A model generated the notes under the pieces. It made no database searches. It was not told where the DNA came from and worked only from the letters and a program-made list of their open reading frames with translations. 64,000 nucleotides of DNA from contig JAWHQI010000263.1 of assembly GCA_033032865.1 (NCBI GenBank), positions 310,001 to 374,000 of the forward strand. Reading direction: 5' to 3'. The position numbers and the translations under genes were made by a program. Shown here in pieces: positions 55,601-60,599 of the stretch. This DNA is from Dactylorhiza incarnata (taxonomy: Eukaryota; Streptophyta; Magnoliopsida; Asparagales; Orchidaceae). Numbering within the stretch: position 1 is the stretch's first letter; each line of letters starts with the position of its first letter.

Positions 55601-57871
55601 TTTGCTTAAGCGCAAATGCCGGGAGTACTTATGGAAGGAGATAGCGCCAGGCGGTATCCGATAGCGCAGGCGATAGCGAGGAGCACAGTAGGCAAGAGAG
55701 AAAAGTTTCCTCCGATTGAAGATTCTGCCGCGCAGAATATGTCCTAATATGGGATAGCGCCGACGGTACCACTAGCGCAGGCGCTAGCGCTAAGGCTATA
55801 AAAAGGACACCTCTTCTCTCGTTTCGACACTGACATCAGAGAGAGAGAGATTGAGTGCTAGAATTCCAGAGGCTACCTTGGCCGAAAGTTGATGTCCTAC
55901 CAAAGTTCTGCAAACTTCTGAAGGAGAATCTCATCACGCCGGATCCAAACGAAGTCCGCTTCTACAACGCTTATTCTACAGCGATCTTCGTCTCCAACTT
56001 CTTGTAAACGGTTAGTGAAATCGCCTCGTGTTGGCGACTAGGTCTGGGTAGGACTTAGGGGGAAAACTCGCCTCGTGTTGGCGACTAGATCTAGGCTAGG
56101 TCTAGGGGGTGCTCGAGGCCATATCCCGGGAAGGGTTGGCTAGAGCGGCTTGAGGCCTAATCCGGGGAGGATATGCTAGGGCTACCGGTTCGCGGGGATG
56201 CGAGTCGGGATAGAAAACAAAAAGAGTTTACTATTCATCGCCGCCGATTTCTAGTATTATAGAAGTCAATTTTTGTAAAACCGTATTTGATATTAATAAA
56301 GCATGTCTCTACTTTATTTCAATTGTTTTACTTGACTTCTTATTGTCTTTGTCTTGCATTATTACAAAGCTTTTCAAAATATCACTTAAGTTTTTGAAAA
56401 CCCTTATTCACCCCCCCTCTAAGGGCGCCTACCGATCCAACATAATTGTGGGATAATTGCTTACGCATTGCATCATGTTATATCCCTACAGAACTACTCT
56501 AAATCTAATTTATTAGAGTCCCCTTAGGGCACAATTGCACATCCACCCTACATCTGTCTTGCGTCTATCTCCCTTCAGTCAGTTGAGCACACAACTCTGT
56601 TAACATTTCCATCTTCCTTCAGCATTCAATCAGACCTCAATTCTCTTCTCAATTAGGTACCCTTTGATCCTTTCTACCTTAAAGTACCTTTATCTAACAA
56701 CTTACGACATGGAACATCTATATTTCACCATTTTTTCTTCACATGTTTACAGAAGAGGCCAATGTCATACGGTTCATTAGCTCAGAAAGCTGTATATTCA
56801 GGAGTACATGCTGTTCATTAATTTGAGTTCGTTCCCTGAATAAAATGAAATGACATAATGAGCTAAAAATCTTGGATCCAAGTTTAAGTCCTTACATACT
56901 AGTAAGCTATTAGGTCTACTTGTTTACATTTAGACCGTGTTTTGGCGTGCGGATCCGCGTGGTCCGGAGGATACGATCCGCACAGTCTTGACCGCCGCCT
57001 GTTTGGTGGGGTCGCGGCCGCGCGGCCGCGCGGCGGGGATTTGTACACCCCTTACATTTCCGTGGATCTCCCGCGGAAATCGACTACACGGAGGACTCTG
57101 CGGTCGCGGTGGCATCCACACGGATTTGTTCCGCGGGAGATACACGGAGCCTTAATGCGGTTAGGAACATGGTTGAAGATCTAAATGCGCAAATAGTCGA
57201 GCATTTTCAAAAGTGATTTTTTTCCTTACTGGTGAAAGCGAATTGCTCATTTATAATATAATTTTCTATTTCTTCCAACATTGTTTTTGCACTTACCTAG
57301 TTTCTAAACAGTGAAAGTGCCTCCCTCTACTTCACCATGGTTCATAAGTTAGTTCTAGAATCTAGACTATGTTAGTCCTCAGTTATTTTTTTAAGTATCT
57401 GGTATCCTTGCCCCCTTACAATCCTATTTGAGTTTTTTTTCTCAAATTATTCTTTTATTTAGCTTATTTGTTGTATGTAACCAATAAATAGAAAGCATGT
57501 TTAGTCAAAATTCAGACATCTGTTATAAATGCTTTATGACTTCTATTTGTATATTTGATAGGAAATTACTTTACTTGGAGCAGGTCTTTTCTTTAGTATT
57601 ATTGGACCTTCCAGGATTGTTGTTCTTTTCCACATACACATTACTTGTTCTTTTCTGGGCAGAGATCTATCGTCAGGCAAGTATGAAGCATCTATTGCTT
57701 GTTTGCACTAGTATATTTATAAATAATACTGGGCTTTATGATTGTTGGTGCTTATGGGTATTTATTATTGTTTTTTTAACTATTGCTGTTTTCCAACAGG
57801 CAAAAGGTCTTCCAACAGATAAACTGAGGGTTGTCTACATCACCGTGAATGGTGCTATCTATATATTCCAG
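15976..57871 (+). CDS. TOM1: TOM1/TOM3/THH1-family membrane protein gene (first five coding exons; 3' part beyond window or missing)
   Basis: Joined in order, 15976-16095, 26111-26201, 26287-26339, 57584-57676 and 57800-57871 give one uninterrupted frame of 143 codons with consistent junction phases (0, 1, 0, 0). It matches the N-terminal half of the plant TOM1/TOM3/THH1 family (DUF1084), whose members are about 290 residues with seven membrane segments. Landmarks are [14 protein letters not shown], the [13 protein letters not shown] segment, [20 protein letters not shown] and LPTDKLR. Known members sit in the tonoplast and, in Arabidopsis, serve as host factors that anchor tobamovirus replication complexes; their normal cellular role is less clear. 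Introns are 10,015, 85, 31,244 and 123 bp. The two giant introns are filled with nested transposons. No later exons are seen in 57872-64000. TOM1, TOM3 and THH1 cannot be told apart from this half alone. Expression is inferred only from intact exons and splice sites. Confidence 0.9.
16510..16690 (-). repeat. 3' LTR of a decayed copia element
   Basis: On the minus strand it begins TGTTAGATCC and ends CTACTATCA, and is preceded by a polypurine tract (CCCCCC at 16691 on the plus strand). It adjoins an RNase H remnant. Confidence 0.65.
16691..17130 (-). pseudogene. Copia RNase H remnant
   Basis: Read on the minus strand, fragments in several frames match the copia RNase H end: a NLVSWKS-like segment near 17050, an [13 protein letters not shown] segment near 17010, and an [12 protein letters not shown] segment near 16880. 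Stops and frameshifts are frequent. The region to about 17530 may belong to the same element but is too decayed to assign. Confidence 0.65.
17950..18290 (+). pseudogene. Ty3/gypsy integrase C-terminal remnant
   Basis: The frame at 18121-18303 encodes [17 protein letters not shown], followed by [18 protein letters not shown] and NAYKIDL, the GPY/F-type end of a gypsy integrase. Upstream (17960-18110) a broken frame gives the [24 protein letters not shown] linker usual before it. It probably belongs to the same chromovirus as 18760-19167. Confidence 0.75.
18347..18462. repeat. Tandem duplication, 58-bp unit
   Basis: Units 18347-18404 and 18405-18462 differ at two positions, which indicates a recent duplication. 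A looser pair ('ATGCAAGAATTAAACCAAAG') follows at 18532 and 18573. Confidence 0.9.
18760..19167 (+). pseudogene. Chromovirus (Ty3/gypsy) 3' pol and chromodomain remnant with polypurine tract
   Basis: Decayed frames include a RYLGH...EDAT segment and end in [10 protein letters not shown]. This corresponds to [10 protein letters not shown] in the related copy at 53630-53660, where the chromodomain is clearer. GACGGGGGAG at 19159-19166 is the polypurine tract just before the LTR. Confidence 0.55.
19168..19598 (+). mobile_element. Chromovirus 3' LTR, first part (split by copia B)
   Basis: It begins TGATGAGGATC right after the polypurine tract and carries a TATA element (TATAAATA at about 19404). 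It is interrupted at 19598, exactly at the copia B target duplication CCCCT, and resumes at 25238. Confidence 0.6.
19599..19732 (-). repeat. Copia B 3' LTR
   Basis: 134 bp, homologous to 25108-25237, with a longer TA run. Confidence 0.93.
20371..20814 (-). repeat. Tandem duplication (about 221 bp) in the copia B RT 3' region
   Basis: Unit 1 is 20371-20591 and unit 2 is 20592-about 20814; they share 'GTGGAACCCCATCAT' and 'GCTGAAGGTGAAGCTCC' with scattered differences. The duplicated part encodes the RT segment after the YVDD motif. Confidence 0.88.
21422..21897. mobile_element. hAT-like MITE (GGCGC-ended type), copy 1
   Basis: It splits the copia B coding sequence. The flanks AACTCAG (21415-21421 and 21899-21905) rejoin to the unbroken Gag-Pol reading, so this is the target duplication (7 of 8 bp counting one mismatch). 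The ends are TGTTGTTAAAGGCGCGCC and GGCGCGCCTTGCGCCTTTA, an inverted pair with repeated GGCGC units. About 476 bp with an AT-rich, noncoding middle. It is homologous to 47727-48176. Confidence 0.8.
25108..25237 (-). repeat. Copia B 5' LTR
   Basis: 130 bp, followed by the target duplication CCCCT; the primer-binding site lies at its inner edge. Confidence 0.93.
25238..25600 (+). mobile_element. Chromovirus 3' LTR, second part (after copia B)
   Basis: It starts with the copy of CCCCT and continues CT-rich sequence typical of an LTR leader. A possible end is near 25610 ('TTTCATCA'). The right limit is an estimate. The Pro-rich open frames here are compositional. Confidence 0.45.
25936..25982. 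repeat. 16-bp minisatellite, three copies
   Basis: CCTACCCTGCATACAG is present twice, then a shortened copy. Confidence 0.9.
26111..26201 (+). CDS. TOM1: TOM1-family exon 2
   Basis: 91 nt between TTTCCAG and gtgata. It encodes 30 codons ([15 protein letters not shown], then [15 protein letters not shown]) plus one base of a split Ala codon (phase 1). The QKVFHLMNF segment is the most conserved part of the family and opens the second membrane segment. Confidence 0.95.
26287..26339 (+). CDS. TOM1: TOM1-family exon 3
   Basis: 53 nt between TTTTGCAG and gtaagt, completing the split Ala codon and adding [17 protein letters not shown]. It ends in phase 0 and is separated from exon 2 by only 85 bp. 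Confidence 0.95.
27374..29456. repeat. 1.04-kb tandem duplication
   Basis: Units 27374-28414 (1041 bp) and 28415-29456 (1042 bp) are nearly identical; I count only a handful of substitutions and one 1-bp indel. Both hold the same short frames, which have no recognisable domain. There are no LTR-like ends. Confidence 0.93.
29697..29712. repeat. G16 homopolymer
   Basis: Sixteen consecutive G. The surrounding 29457-30015 has no supported gene; 29885-30005 is an ATTAAT-rich simple stretch. Confidence 0.9.
30016..30523 (+). pseudogene. Gag/leader-like remnant, part 1 (host of copia C)
   Basis: The frame at 30339-30479 encodes [18 protein letters not shown] and [13 protein letters not shown], a coiled-coil-like segment reminiscent of the N-terminal part of retrotransposon Gag proteins. 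After a stop the frame continues toward 30523, where copia C is inserted. It resumes at 48732 in a compatible frame (CCC CAT GAC CTC GAC TCA across the restored site). The identity of the element is not established. Confidence 0.4.
30524..30690 (+). repeat. Copia C 5' LTR (solo-like in place)
   Basis: It begins TGTTAAAACC, carries a TATA element (TTATAAATA near 30644) and matches 48552-48718 with few differences. The following base sequence departs from the 3' LTR at 30691. Confidence 0.85.
30691..31842. other. AT-rich noncoding sequence, probable 3' region of the minus-strand gypsy-type element
   Basis: There is no gene. A roughly 75-bp segment ('TATGTTTAGGA-TGATGAATTTTATC') occurs twice at about 30757 and 30829. 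Near 31680 a purine tract on the minus strand (AAGTATGGGGGAG) and 'GGTGCCTCCCAAAAGCGC' at 31792-31809 are features often seen near the 3' side of gypsy internal regions. No matching 3' LTR was found, so the element is truncated here. Confidence 0.45.
31843..32973 (-). CDS. Gag-like protein of the non-autonomous gypsy-type element
   Basis: An intact 376-codon frame. It begins with a coiled-coil-like segment ([21 protein letters not shown]), then one CCHC-like cluster ([13 protein letters not shown]), followed by a long Ser/Asn/Phe-rich acidic region of low complexity. A single zinc knuckle after a short heptad segment recalls the C-terminal part of Athila/Tat-type Gag. No protease or RT follows. 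The start may lie further upstream, since the Met at 32973 is simply the first in frame. That the frame is open over 1.1 kb in AT-rich DNA suggests recent activity or constraint. Function beyond RNA binding is not inferable. Confidence 0.55.
   Translation of the reverse strand: MFNFLSKKMLSQLTAKVAELQNKVNLLEAARKRQVSCNFCGAPHRSEDCYTNFYPQNFSYGNNFEFLYENNYSNFDETNSSSFHANDFFDSNNFSSSSDVDYSWWDAHPDSFRSNEDKSLDPNFCSSSFASHASSSNFGEFSQIQFDSPPQNLDENIISSSALSPSLENLLIREHDFSCTPIVSFTKNEENFLYQEFRNVMDTPDEIVKEQVSSPTPPGSSFVVCHEFLQNSSIFVEIHEKFVSENFILLGNALDFSKENFILENEPMLNHEFSQETPCEKFSDSLNLDSFYANNFHAEDESLQSHVFTDPFVAHLQQSKLPKVCMCNLDSQFQANGQRKNQDYSGGVARHQFSAYSPKRELRELSVHFSYVYPFS
33090..33107 (-). other. Primer-binding site (tRNA-Asp type)
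   Basis: The minus strand reads TGGCGCCGTTGTCGGGGA next to the LTR end. Confidence 0.85.
33992..33998 (-). promoter_or_regulatory. TATA box of the 1.5-kb LTR
   Basis: TATAAAT on the minus strand, just downstream of the palindrome array in the direction of transcription. Confidence 0.5.
34017..34477. repeat. Array of five long palindromes in the LTR U3
   Basis: Near-perfect inverted repeats of 35-37 bp lie at 34017-34051, 34127-34163, 34232-34266, 34344-34378 and 34443-34477. Each has the form CACGCCC(C)-NNNG-GTCAC, a 2-5 base centre, and the reverse complement. The middle bases vary (CTAGG, CTGG, CTGGG, CCAGG) but the two arms co-vary in most copies. Extra half sites (GTCACGCCCGTGAC) lie at 34322 and 34422. 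Start-to-start spacing is 110, 105, 112 and 99 bp. Confidence 0.93.
34618..34801 (+). pseudogene. RTE-type LINE, 5'-truncated first fragment
   Basis: The frame encodes [17 protein letters not shown], then a YKTLY...NDENLTK segment, the linker between endonuclease and reverse transcriptase of plant RTE LINEs. It stops at 34801, where the inverted gypsy copy begins, and the protein continues at 41654. Confidence 0.75.
34802..36371 (-). pseudogene. Inverted partial copy of the gypsy element (gag and protease)
   Basis: Minus-strand frames give Gag (36362-35382), with the [14 protein letters not shown] zinc knuckle near 35590, then protease with [15 protein letters not shown] near 35290 and the start of the RT linker ([13 protein letters not shown]) ending at 34802. 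The copy matches the plus-strand gypsy at 36744-38310 at about 95% of residues. With 36744-38310 it forms a long inverted repeat. Gag is unbroken in this arm. Confidence 0.93.
36379..36389 (+). other. Gypsy primer-binding site (tRNA-iMet)
   Basis: TGGTATCAGAG preceded by GTTACAATT. Confidence 0.8.
36609..41376 (+). pseudogene. Ty3/gypsy Gag-Pol polyprotein, broken
   Basis: Gag (36609-37730) contains a retrotrans_gag core and [14 protein letters not shown] near 37490. Protease [10 protein letters not shown] lies near 37815. After a stop at 38138, RT begins; its frame is cut by a TAA replacing a Tyr codon at about 38561, and continues at 38585 with the [10 protein letters not shown] motif near 38815. 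A 565-bp hAT-like MITE (39273-39837) splits RNase H. RNase H resumes at 39840 and shifts frame near 40140. Integrase (40078-41376) has an HHCC zinc domain (near 40470-40610, [11 protein letters not shown]) and DDE residues in the segments around [15 protein letters not shown] and [13 protein letters not shown]. The chromodomain, if any, is missing. It cannot be active, but most domains are well preserved. Confidence 0.92.
39273..39837. mobile_element. hAT-like MITE with GACATGTC tandem ends
   Basis: Perfect 8-bp target duplication GTCAGGAT (39265-39272 and 39838-39845) and inverted ends CAAGGTTTTAAATGTCGG / CCGACATTTAAAACCTTG, the signature of hAT transposons. Just inside the ends are arrays of the palindrome GACATGTC (18-bp unit CCGACATGTCTCCGACAT repeated about five times on the right). 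The middle is AT-rich and noncoding. It interrupts gypsy RNase H. Confidence 0.9.
41386..41649 (-). mobile_element. LTR fragment with antisense 5S-rRNA-like segment
   Basis: It starts GTAACGACCCAG directly after the truncated gypsy integrase. Positions 41560-41621, read on the minus strand, match the plant 5S rRNA 3' half (GTTAAGCGTGCTCGGGC, GATGGGTGACCTCCTGGG). Either this is the 3' LTR of the gypsy element, whose 5' LTR ended GTTACA, or it is a Cassandra-type TRIM LTR, a family known to carry 5S-derived sequence. The related sequence at 59721-60129 is complete. Confidence 0.6.
41560..41621 (-). ncRNA. 5S-rRNA-derived segment (not a functional 5S gene)
   Basis: The match covers the internal and 3' part of 5S rRNA, but the first third is missing, so it is a retrotransposon-borne derivative. 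Confidence 0.8.
41650..43482 (+). pseudogene. RTE-type LINE, second fragment with 3' end
   Basis: It continues the LINE protein left at 34801 ([20 protein letters not shown], with one shift). RT motifs include [17 protein letters not shown] near 42400, [13 protein letters not shown] near 42575 and [10 protein letters not shown] near 42672. A C-terminal YGSECWAVN segment is near 43055. Stops at 42951, 43188 and elsewhere inactivate it. The 3' end is the family signature 'CCGACCCCACTATGGTGGGA' near 43432 followed by a (TTG)n tail at 43464-43482. Confidence 0.9.
43483..43869 (+). repeat. Copia C leader with CGCGCAACCCCCC-type tandem repeats
   Basis: 'CGCGAGGCCACTCGCGCAAC' recurs four or more times in varied form. 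Open frames on both strands are compositional. Confidence 0.7.
43870..48478 (+). pseudogene. Copia C Gag-Pol polyprotein, broken
   Basis: Gag starts near 43870 ([10 protein letters not shown]) and is of the UBN2 type; a TAA replaces a Gln codon at 44134. Protease [15 protein letters not shown] is near 44930. Integrase (45107-45796) has [12 protein letters not shown] and [11 protein letters not shown], then frameshifts. A TGA replaces a Trp codon near 46630. RT (46687-47625) is well preserved, with [11 protein letters not shown] near 47065. RNase H is split by a hAT-like MITE (47727-48176) and resumes with [14 protein letters not shown] up to the stop at 48476. Confidence 0.9.
47727..48176. 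mobile_element. hAT-like MITE (GGCGC-ended type), copy 2
   Basis: Perfect 8-bp target duplication GGCTCCGT (47719-47726 and 48177-48184) inside copia C RNase H. Ends are ATGTTGTTAAAGGCGCGCC and TTGCGCCTTTAATA. About 450 bp and homologous throughout to 21422-21897. Confidence 0.9.
48526..48551 (+). repeat. G26 run at the copia C polypurine tract
   Basis: The tract TTTGAGGGG... directly precedes the 3' LTR; a normal tract has about six G, so it is strongly expanded. Confidence 0.9.
48552..48726 (+). repeat. Copia C 3' LTR
   Basis: 175 bp, TGTTAAAACC...CTCCAACA, followed by target duplication CTCGA. Confidence 0.9.
48732..49733 (+). pseudogene. Gag/leader-like remnant, part 2 (continues 30016-30523)
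   Basis: The frame that was cut at 30523 continues here for about 160 nt to a TAG near 48905. The rest is Pro/Ser-rich with no clear domain, including a duplicated 'GTCAGAACTGTAGAA' at 48995 and 49010 and a C30 run at 49634-49663. Confidence 0.35.
49634..49663. repeat. C30 homopolymer
   Basis: Thirty consecutive C. Confidence 0.9.
49734..51093. other. No supported gene or element
   Basis: AT/CT-rich intronic sequence with no domain, LTR or TIR that I recognise. A short (ATT)n run is at about 50670. Confidence 0.5.
51094..51259 (-). repeat. LTR-like sequence with polypurine tract
   Basis: On the minus strand it runs TGAGTTTATTAG...GATTGCTACA (166 bp) and is preceded by a TTAAGGGGGAG tract (51261-51272). 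This is the layout of a 3' LTR. No RNase H coding follows; a minisatellite does. Confidence 0.5.
51361..51675. repeat. 36-bp minisatellite, about nine copies
   Basis: The unit is 'CACACGAATCTACGAGACC' plus 'GCGGGGATAACACCACA'; later copies are 33 or 31 bp. The frame at 51295-51765 reads it as repeats of [12 protein letters not shown], and minus-strand frames are also open. Protein function is doubtful. Confidence 0.93.
51773..53246 (+). mobile_element. Harbinger-like non-autonomous element
   Basis: The right end CCGAACGGACCC followed by TAA has the form of PIF/Harbinger termini. The left end near 51773 (GGTCTGTTTGATTTGG) is a diverged counterpart. Inside lies an ORF1-type Myb/SANT-like gene but no transposase. 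The left flanking trinucleotide is TCA, not TAA, so the left limit is uncertain. Confidence 0.5.
51989..52880 (+). pseudogene. Myb/SANT-like protein (Harbinger ORF1 type), inactivated
   Basis: The frame begins [11 protein letters not shown] at 51989. A trihelix/Myb-like domain follows ([17 protein letters not shown], then [11 protein letters not shown], ending near [13 protein letters not shown]). TGA replaces a Trp codon at 52271. Exon 1 ends at 52333 (AAG/gtaaat), an 82-bp intron follows, and exon 2 starts at 52416 ([13 protein letters not shown]). It continues to stops at 52743 and 52878; the last part has a [13 protein letters not shown] segment. Proteins of this kind (Myb_DNA-bind_3 family) bind DNA and, in PIF/Harbinger elements, assist the transposase. 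Confidence 0.7.
53247..54324 (+). pseudogene. Chromovirus 3' end with chromodomain remnant, tandemly duplicated
   Basis: Unit 1 (53247-53787) and unit 2 (53788-about 54324) are related throughout. Each gives a [21 protein letters not shown] integrase end, a proline-rich linker and a chromodomain remnant ([15 protein letters not shown], with [11 protein letters not shown]), then a polypurine-like segment before 'CATGGGGATCAC', the likely LTR start. Stops occur in both units. It belongs to the same family as 18760-19167. Confidence 0.75.
54227..54600 (+). mobile_element. Chromovirus 3' LTR start with TATA box (partial)
   Basis: 'CATGGGGATCAC' follows the second unit's polypurine-like tract; TATAAATA is at 54444-54451. 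The end is not identifiable. 54600-55251 shows no gene. Confidence 0.45.
55252..56442 (+). mobile_element. Solo LTR (1191 bp) with perfect target duplication
   Basis: Termini TGTTGGAACA and GATCCAACA form a 7-bp inverted repeat and are flanked by TAATT on both sides (55247-55251 and 56443-56447). TATAAAAA lies at 55797-55804. A 'TGTGTTTAAGTGTGCAGG' near 55317 and a 'TTCACCCCCCCTCTAAGG' near the 3' end resemble SIRE/Maximus-type copia LTRs. No internal region is present, which indicates LTR-LTR recombination. Confidence 0.93.
55455..55597. repeat. TCGACGAA motif array inside the solo LTR
   Basis: TCGACGAA occurs nine times in 143 bp, preceded by GG, GC, GT or GA, upstream of the LTR TATA box. 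Confidence 0.9.
56937..57150. other. CpG-rich island with inverted repeats, unassigned
   Basis: A sharp GC-rich block in AT-rich intron. It contains GCGGCCGCGCGGCCGCGCGG (about 57013-57032) and an inverted pair 'CGTGGATCTCCCGCGGAA' (about 57060) and 'TTCCGCGGGAGATACACGG' (about 57128). Possibly a MITE, but I see no target duplication. 56443-56936 has nothing recognisable. Confidence 0.4.
57584..57676 (+). CDS. TOM1: TOM1-family exon 4
   Basis: 93 nt (31 codons, phase 0 at both ends): [15 protein letters not shown], then [16 protein letters not shown], the third membrane segment. The acceptor is GGAGCAG; the donor is the non-canonical CAG/gcaagt, a standard GC-AG type site. The 3' neighbour exon follows after 123 bp. 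Confidence 0.95.
57677..57799 (+). other. TOM1-family intron 4, GC-AG type
   Basis: It begins GCAAGT and ends TTCCAACAG. Only this donor keeps the conserved [10 protein letters not shown] protein junction. Confidence 0.85.
57800..57871 (+). CDS. TOM1: TOM1-family exon 5
   Basis: 72 nt (24 codons): [14 protein letters not shown], then [10 protein letters not shown], the conserved loop and the start of the fourth membrane segment. Donor CAG/gtctgc. No exon 6 could be found downstream in the window. Confidence 0.93.
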
Positions 57872-59720
57872 GTCTGCTATGTTAACTGAGGTGTTACTAT
57901 ACTAGAAGTTATTGTTAAACCTATGAACACAAAACTGATTAGTTATAGGTGGAGGAGCGCATGATCTATTTTAATTGCATATAAATATATGAGTTTTCCA
58001 ATGTTAGTATATTTTCAACATACTCCCTCACATGTAATGTTTTGGCCTCTAATATGTGAAATTCTTTTTAATAGGCTATGTGGGAGTGGGTTGTTAGACA
58101 TTCAGATGTTTATTGATTATCATTCTAGCTTGACATGGCTATATTTTGTGCATCATCATTATGTGATTTTTTTCGATTTTTTAGTAATGAAATTCGTACT
58201 TAGTTTTCCTCCACCGTTTGCTCTGATAATTCCCTTGAACATCTAGTCATGATTTATAGAACACATGTTTCTCACTTAATATTGTGTGCCTAATTTCTTG
58301 TTCTTGCACATCGTAGCACAACGATGTTGCTGAACCGAAAAACCATACATCTTGTAGAGGTTGACCATAATGTTTCAAACGCATGCTCCAACTCCTTATT
58401 GGCTCTTTGCAGTCATGATTACGTGTTGCCTCATTAACAAACTACCTTCCACAACTCTAGAATTTGTTTCTATTTCTGTCATCTTTCCTCTGCACCCATA
58501 TTTCCTCTCACACCTCATGGTTTTGAGTATTTTTGTTATCTCAAGCACTTAGGCCATCCAAATGACAAATTTGCACTCGTGGAGATAGATTCATATTTGT
58601 TGGGTATTCCCACACTCAGAAAGGATATGTTTGTTGCTCTGTTTGCTCATAAAATGTTGATTATGAAGATATGAGATTCCTCGAGGATCAACCATTTTTG
58701 CTCCTTCCTTCCACACCGATTCCTCTCTCGTGGCCCCTTTCTATCTCACCTTTCACTGAGCCCACTACCTTTCTTCTCTCTACCAATGGTTACTACTACC
58801 CCTGTGATCTCATCTACATCGTCAGCTCCTAAAATCTTTTCCTCCCTCACTTAATCCATGATGAGTGCCCCCCCCCCCTTCTAAATACTTTGTCCCCTGT
58901 AGAGCTCTCCATTCGACGAATTTGTCTGCTACTACTAATTTTGCGCATGAGGATTTCCTTATTGTCCTTTGAAAAGGTAGTCAGTGTTCTTGTGTCGCTC
59001 ATCTTTTGTCAAATTTTGTGTCCTTCCACCATTTGTTTACTCCATTACACATGCTTACTTGCTCTCTATCTATACCGTCACCACTTCTATTGTTGAGGAA
59101 CTGCAGAGTCCTAAGAGGTGCGCGGCCATGGATGAGAAGATGTAAGACCTCTGGGCCAATCGTACATGGGACCTTGTGCCTTCGCCTCTAGATCACTCCG
59201 GTGTTGGTTGTTGATGGATGTTCATAGTAAAAAACAAATAAAATGGTTTTGTTGAGCGCCTCAAAGCGCACATTATGGCTCGTGGTTTTACTTAGCAGCA
59301 TGACATTGTTTATGAAGACACTTTCTCTCCTGTGGTCAAATTAAAAACTGTTTAGGTCTTGATTTTGTTCATTGATATTGGAAGTTGCATTGACATGATA
59401 TCAACAAATATCTTTCTCAACAGTGATCTAACATAGAATGTGTATATGTAACCCTCTAGATATTCGACTACGGGGGAGTCACTTGTATGCCATCTCTGAA
59501 ATCTCTTTGGGGAAGCAATCTCCTTACGCCCAGTTCAAGAAATTTAGACAGATTATCCATGACATTGGCTTTCAACGAAGCACTTTTGATTCTCTTTACC
59601 CATTGTCATTAGGAGGCATAATTATCCTCCTCGTCCACGTCGACAAGATTATTACCACTAACGATATTGCAGGGATATTCAAGGTCAAGCTTCACTTGGC
59701 CAAGCAGTTTTCAGAGTACT

Positions 59721-60129
59721 TGTAACGACCCACCTCATAATATCTATGATAATGTTTGCTTTTGTTCAATCCAAGTCCATACTAAGCTGAAACTCATAGT
59801 TTTTATCCTTGGAGTGGCGTACATGTATTCCTTAGGATGTCACCCATCCCAGAATTTCTCACCCACAACTGACTTAACTATGAAGTTCCTAATAAAACTC
59901 CACCACTCGCTTTGAAAAGCCGTCTCTGATATTTGGGAATTCCAATTTTTTCTTAAGCTCAATAACTTATCTTGCAATTTTGATGTGGAATTTTGTTCAT
60001 TCCTCACCTCATTTCATCTATAAATGTATCATGTGAGAATCTTTCAAAGAGCTACTTTGTTTAGGCTTTATTGTCGTAAAGACACTCTTCGCCCCTCATC
60101 GAACTACCGTCATCAATCGGGATGTTATA
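59721..60129 (-). mobile_element. Solo LTR with antisense 5S-rRNA-like segment, inserted in copia D
   Basis: It begins TGTAACGACCC and ends GGGATGTTATA, a diverged inverted terminal pair. Flanks are GTACT and GTAAA (imperfect). Positions 59831-59882 on the minus strand match the same 5S-rRNA part as 41560-41621 (TAGTTAAG, GGGATGGGTGACATCCT), more decayed. Confidence 0.65.
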
Positions 60130-60599
60130 GTAAAGACCTTGGTCCCCTTCACTACTTCTTGGGCTACAATGTAGCATCTAGAGGTGACTCCCCCATCATT
60201 TCACAAAGGAAATATGGCATGGATCTTCTTTAAGATGTTAAATTCTTGGGATGAGGACCCGTGGATACACTTATGATGGGAAAATCTTAATCTCTCCTTT
60301 AACATCTCCAATTTGGATCATTTTGTTGCCCAATCCTGTGTATTATCAGATGCTAGTTGGGAAGCTGATTTACTTGACAATCACTCATCCTGATATCTCC
60401 TTCCCAGTGGATGTAGTATGTTAGTTTATGCACACTCCGCTTGCTTCACATCTTCAGACAACTATCATTTTTCAGTATCTAAAGCATGCTTCTGAGATAG
60501 TTTATGATAGATTAGAGGATGACCTATGATCTAACAATGGATTTTGAACACACTTTGTGGAAACCTAATCATATAGAAGAGTTAAAAGCAACCAATTGT

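Larger units (their letters stand above)
26340..57583 (+). other. TOM1-family intron 3 (31.2 kb), nested transposons
   Basis: The donor is GTAAGT and the acceptor is GGAGCAG at 57583. Exons 3 and 4 join without loss relative to the family, so no exon is hidden between them. 26340-27373 contains nothing I recognise (AT-rich, no domains). Confidence 0.88.

Noticed and set aside
56930..57184. Arg/Gly-rich frames on both strands of the CpG-rich island
   Set aside because: GC-rich DNA keeps all frames open; no domain and no splice context.
58057..58105. Candidate TOM1-family exon 6 after 'TTTTTAATAG' near 58074
   Set aside because: The encoded segment (AMWEWVVRH) does not match the family at that point.
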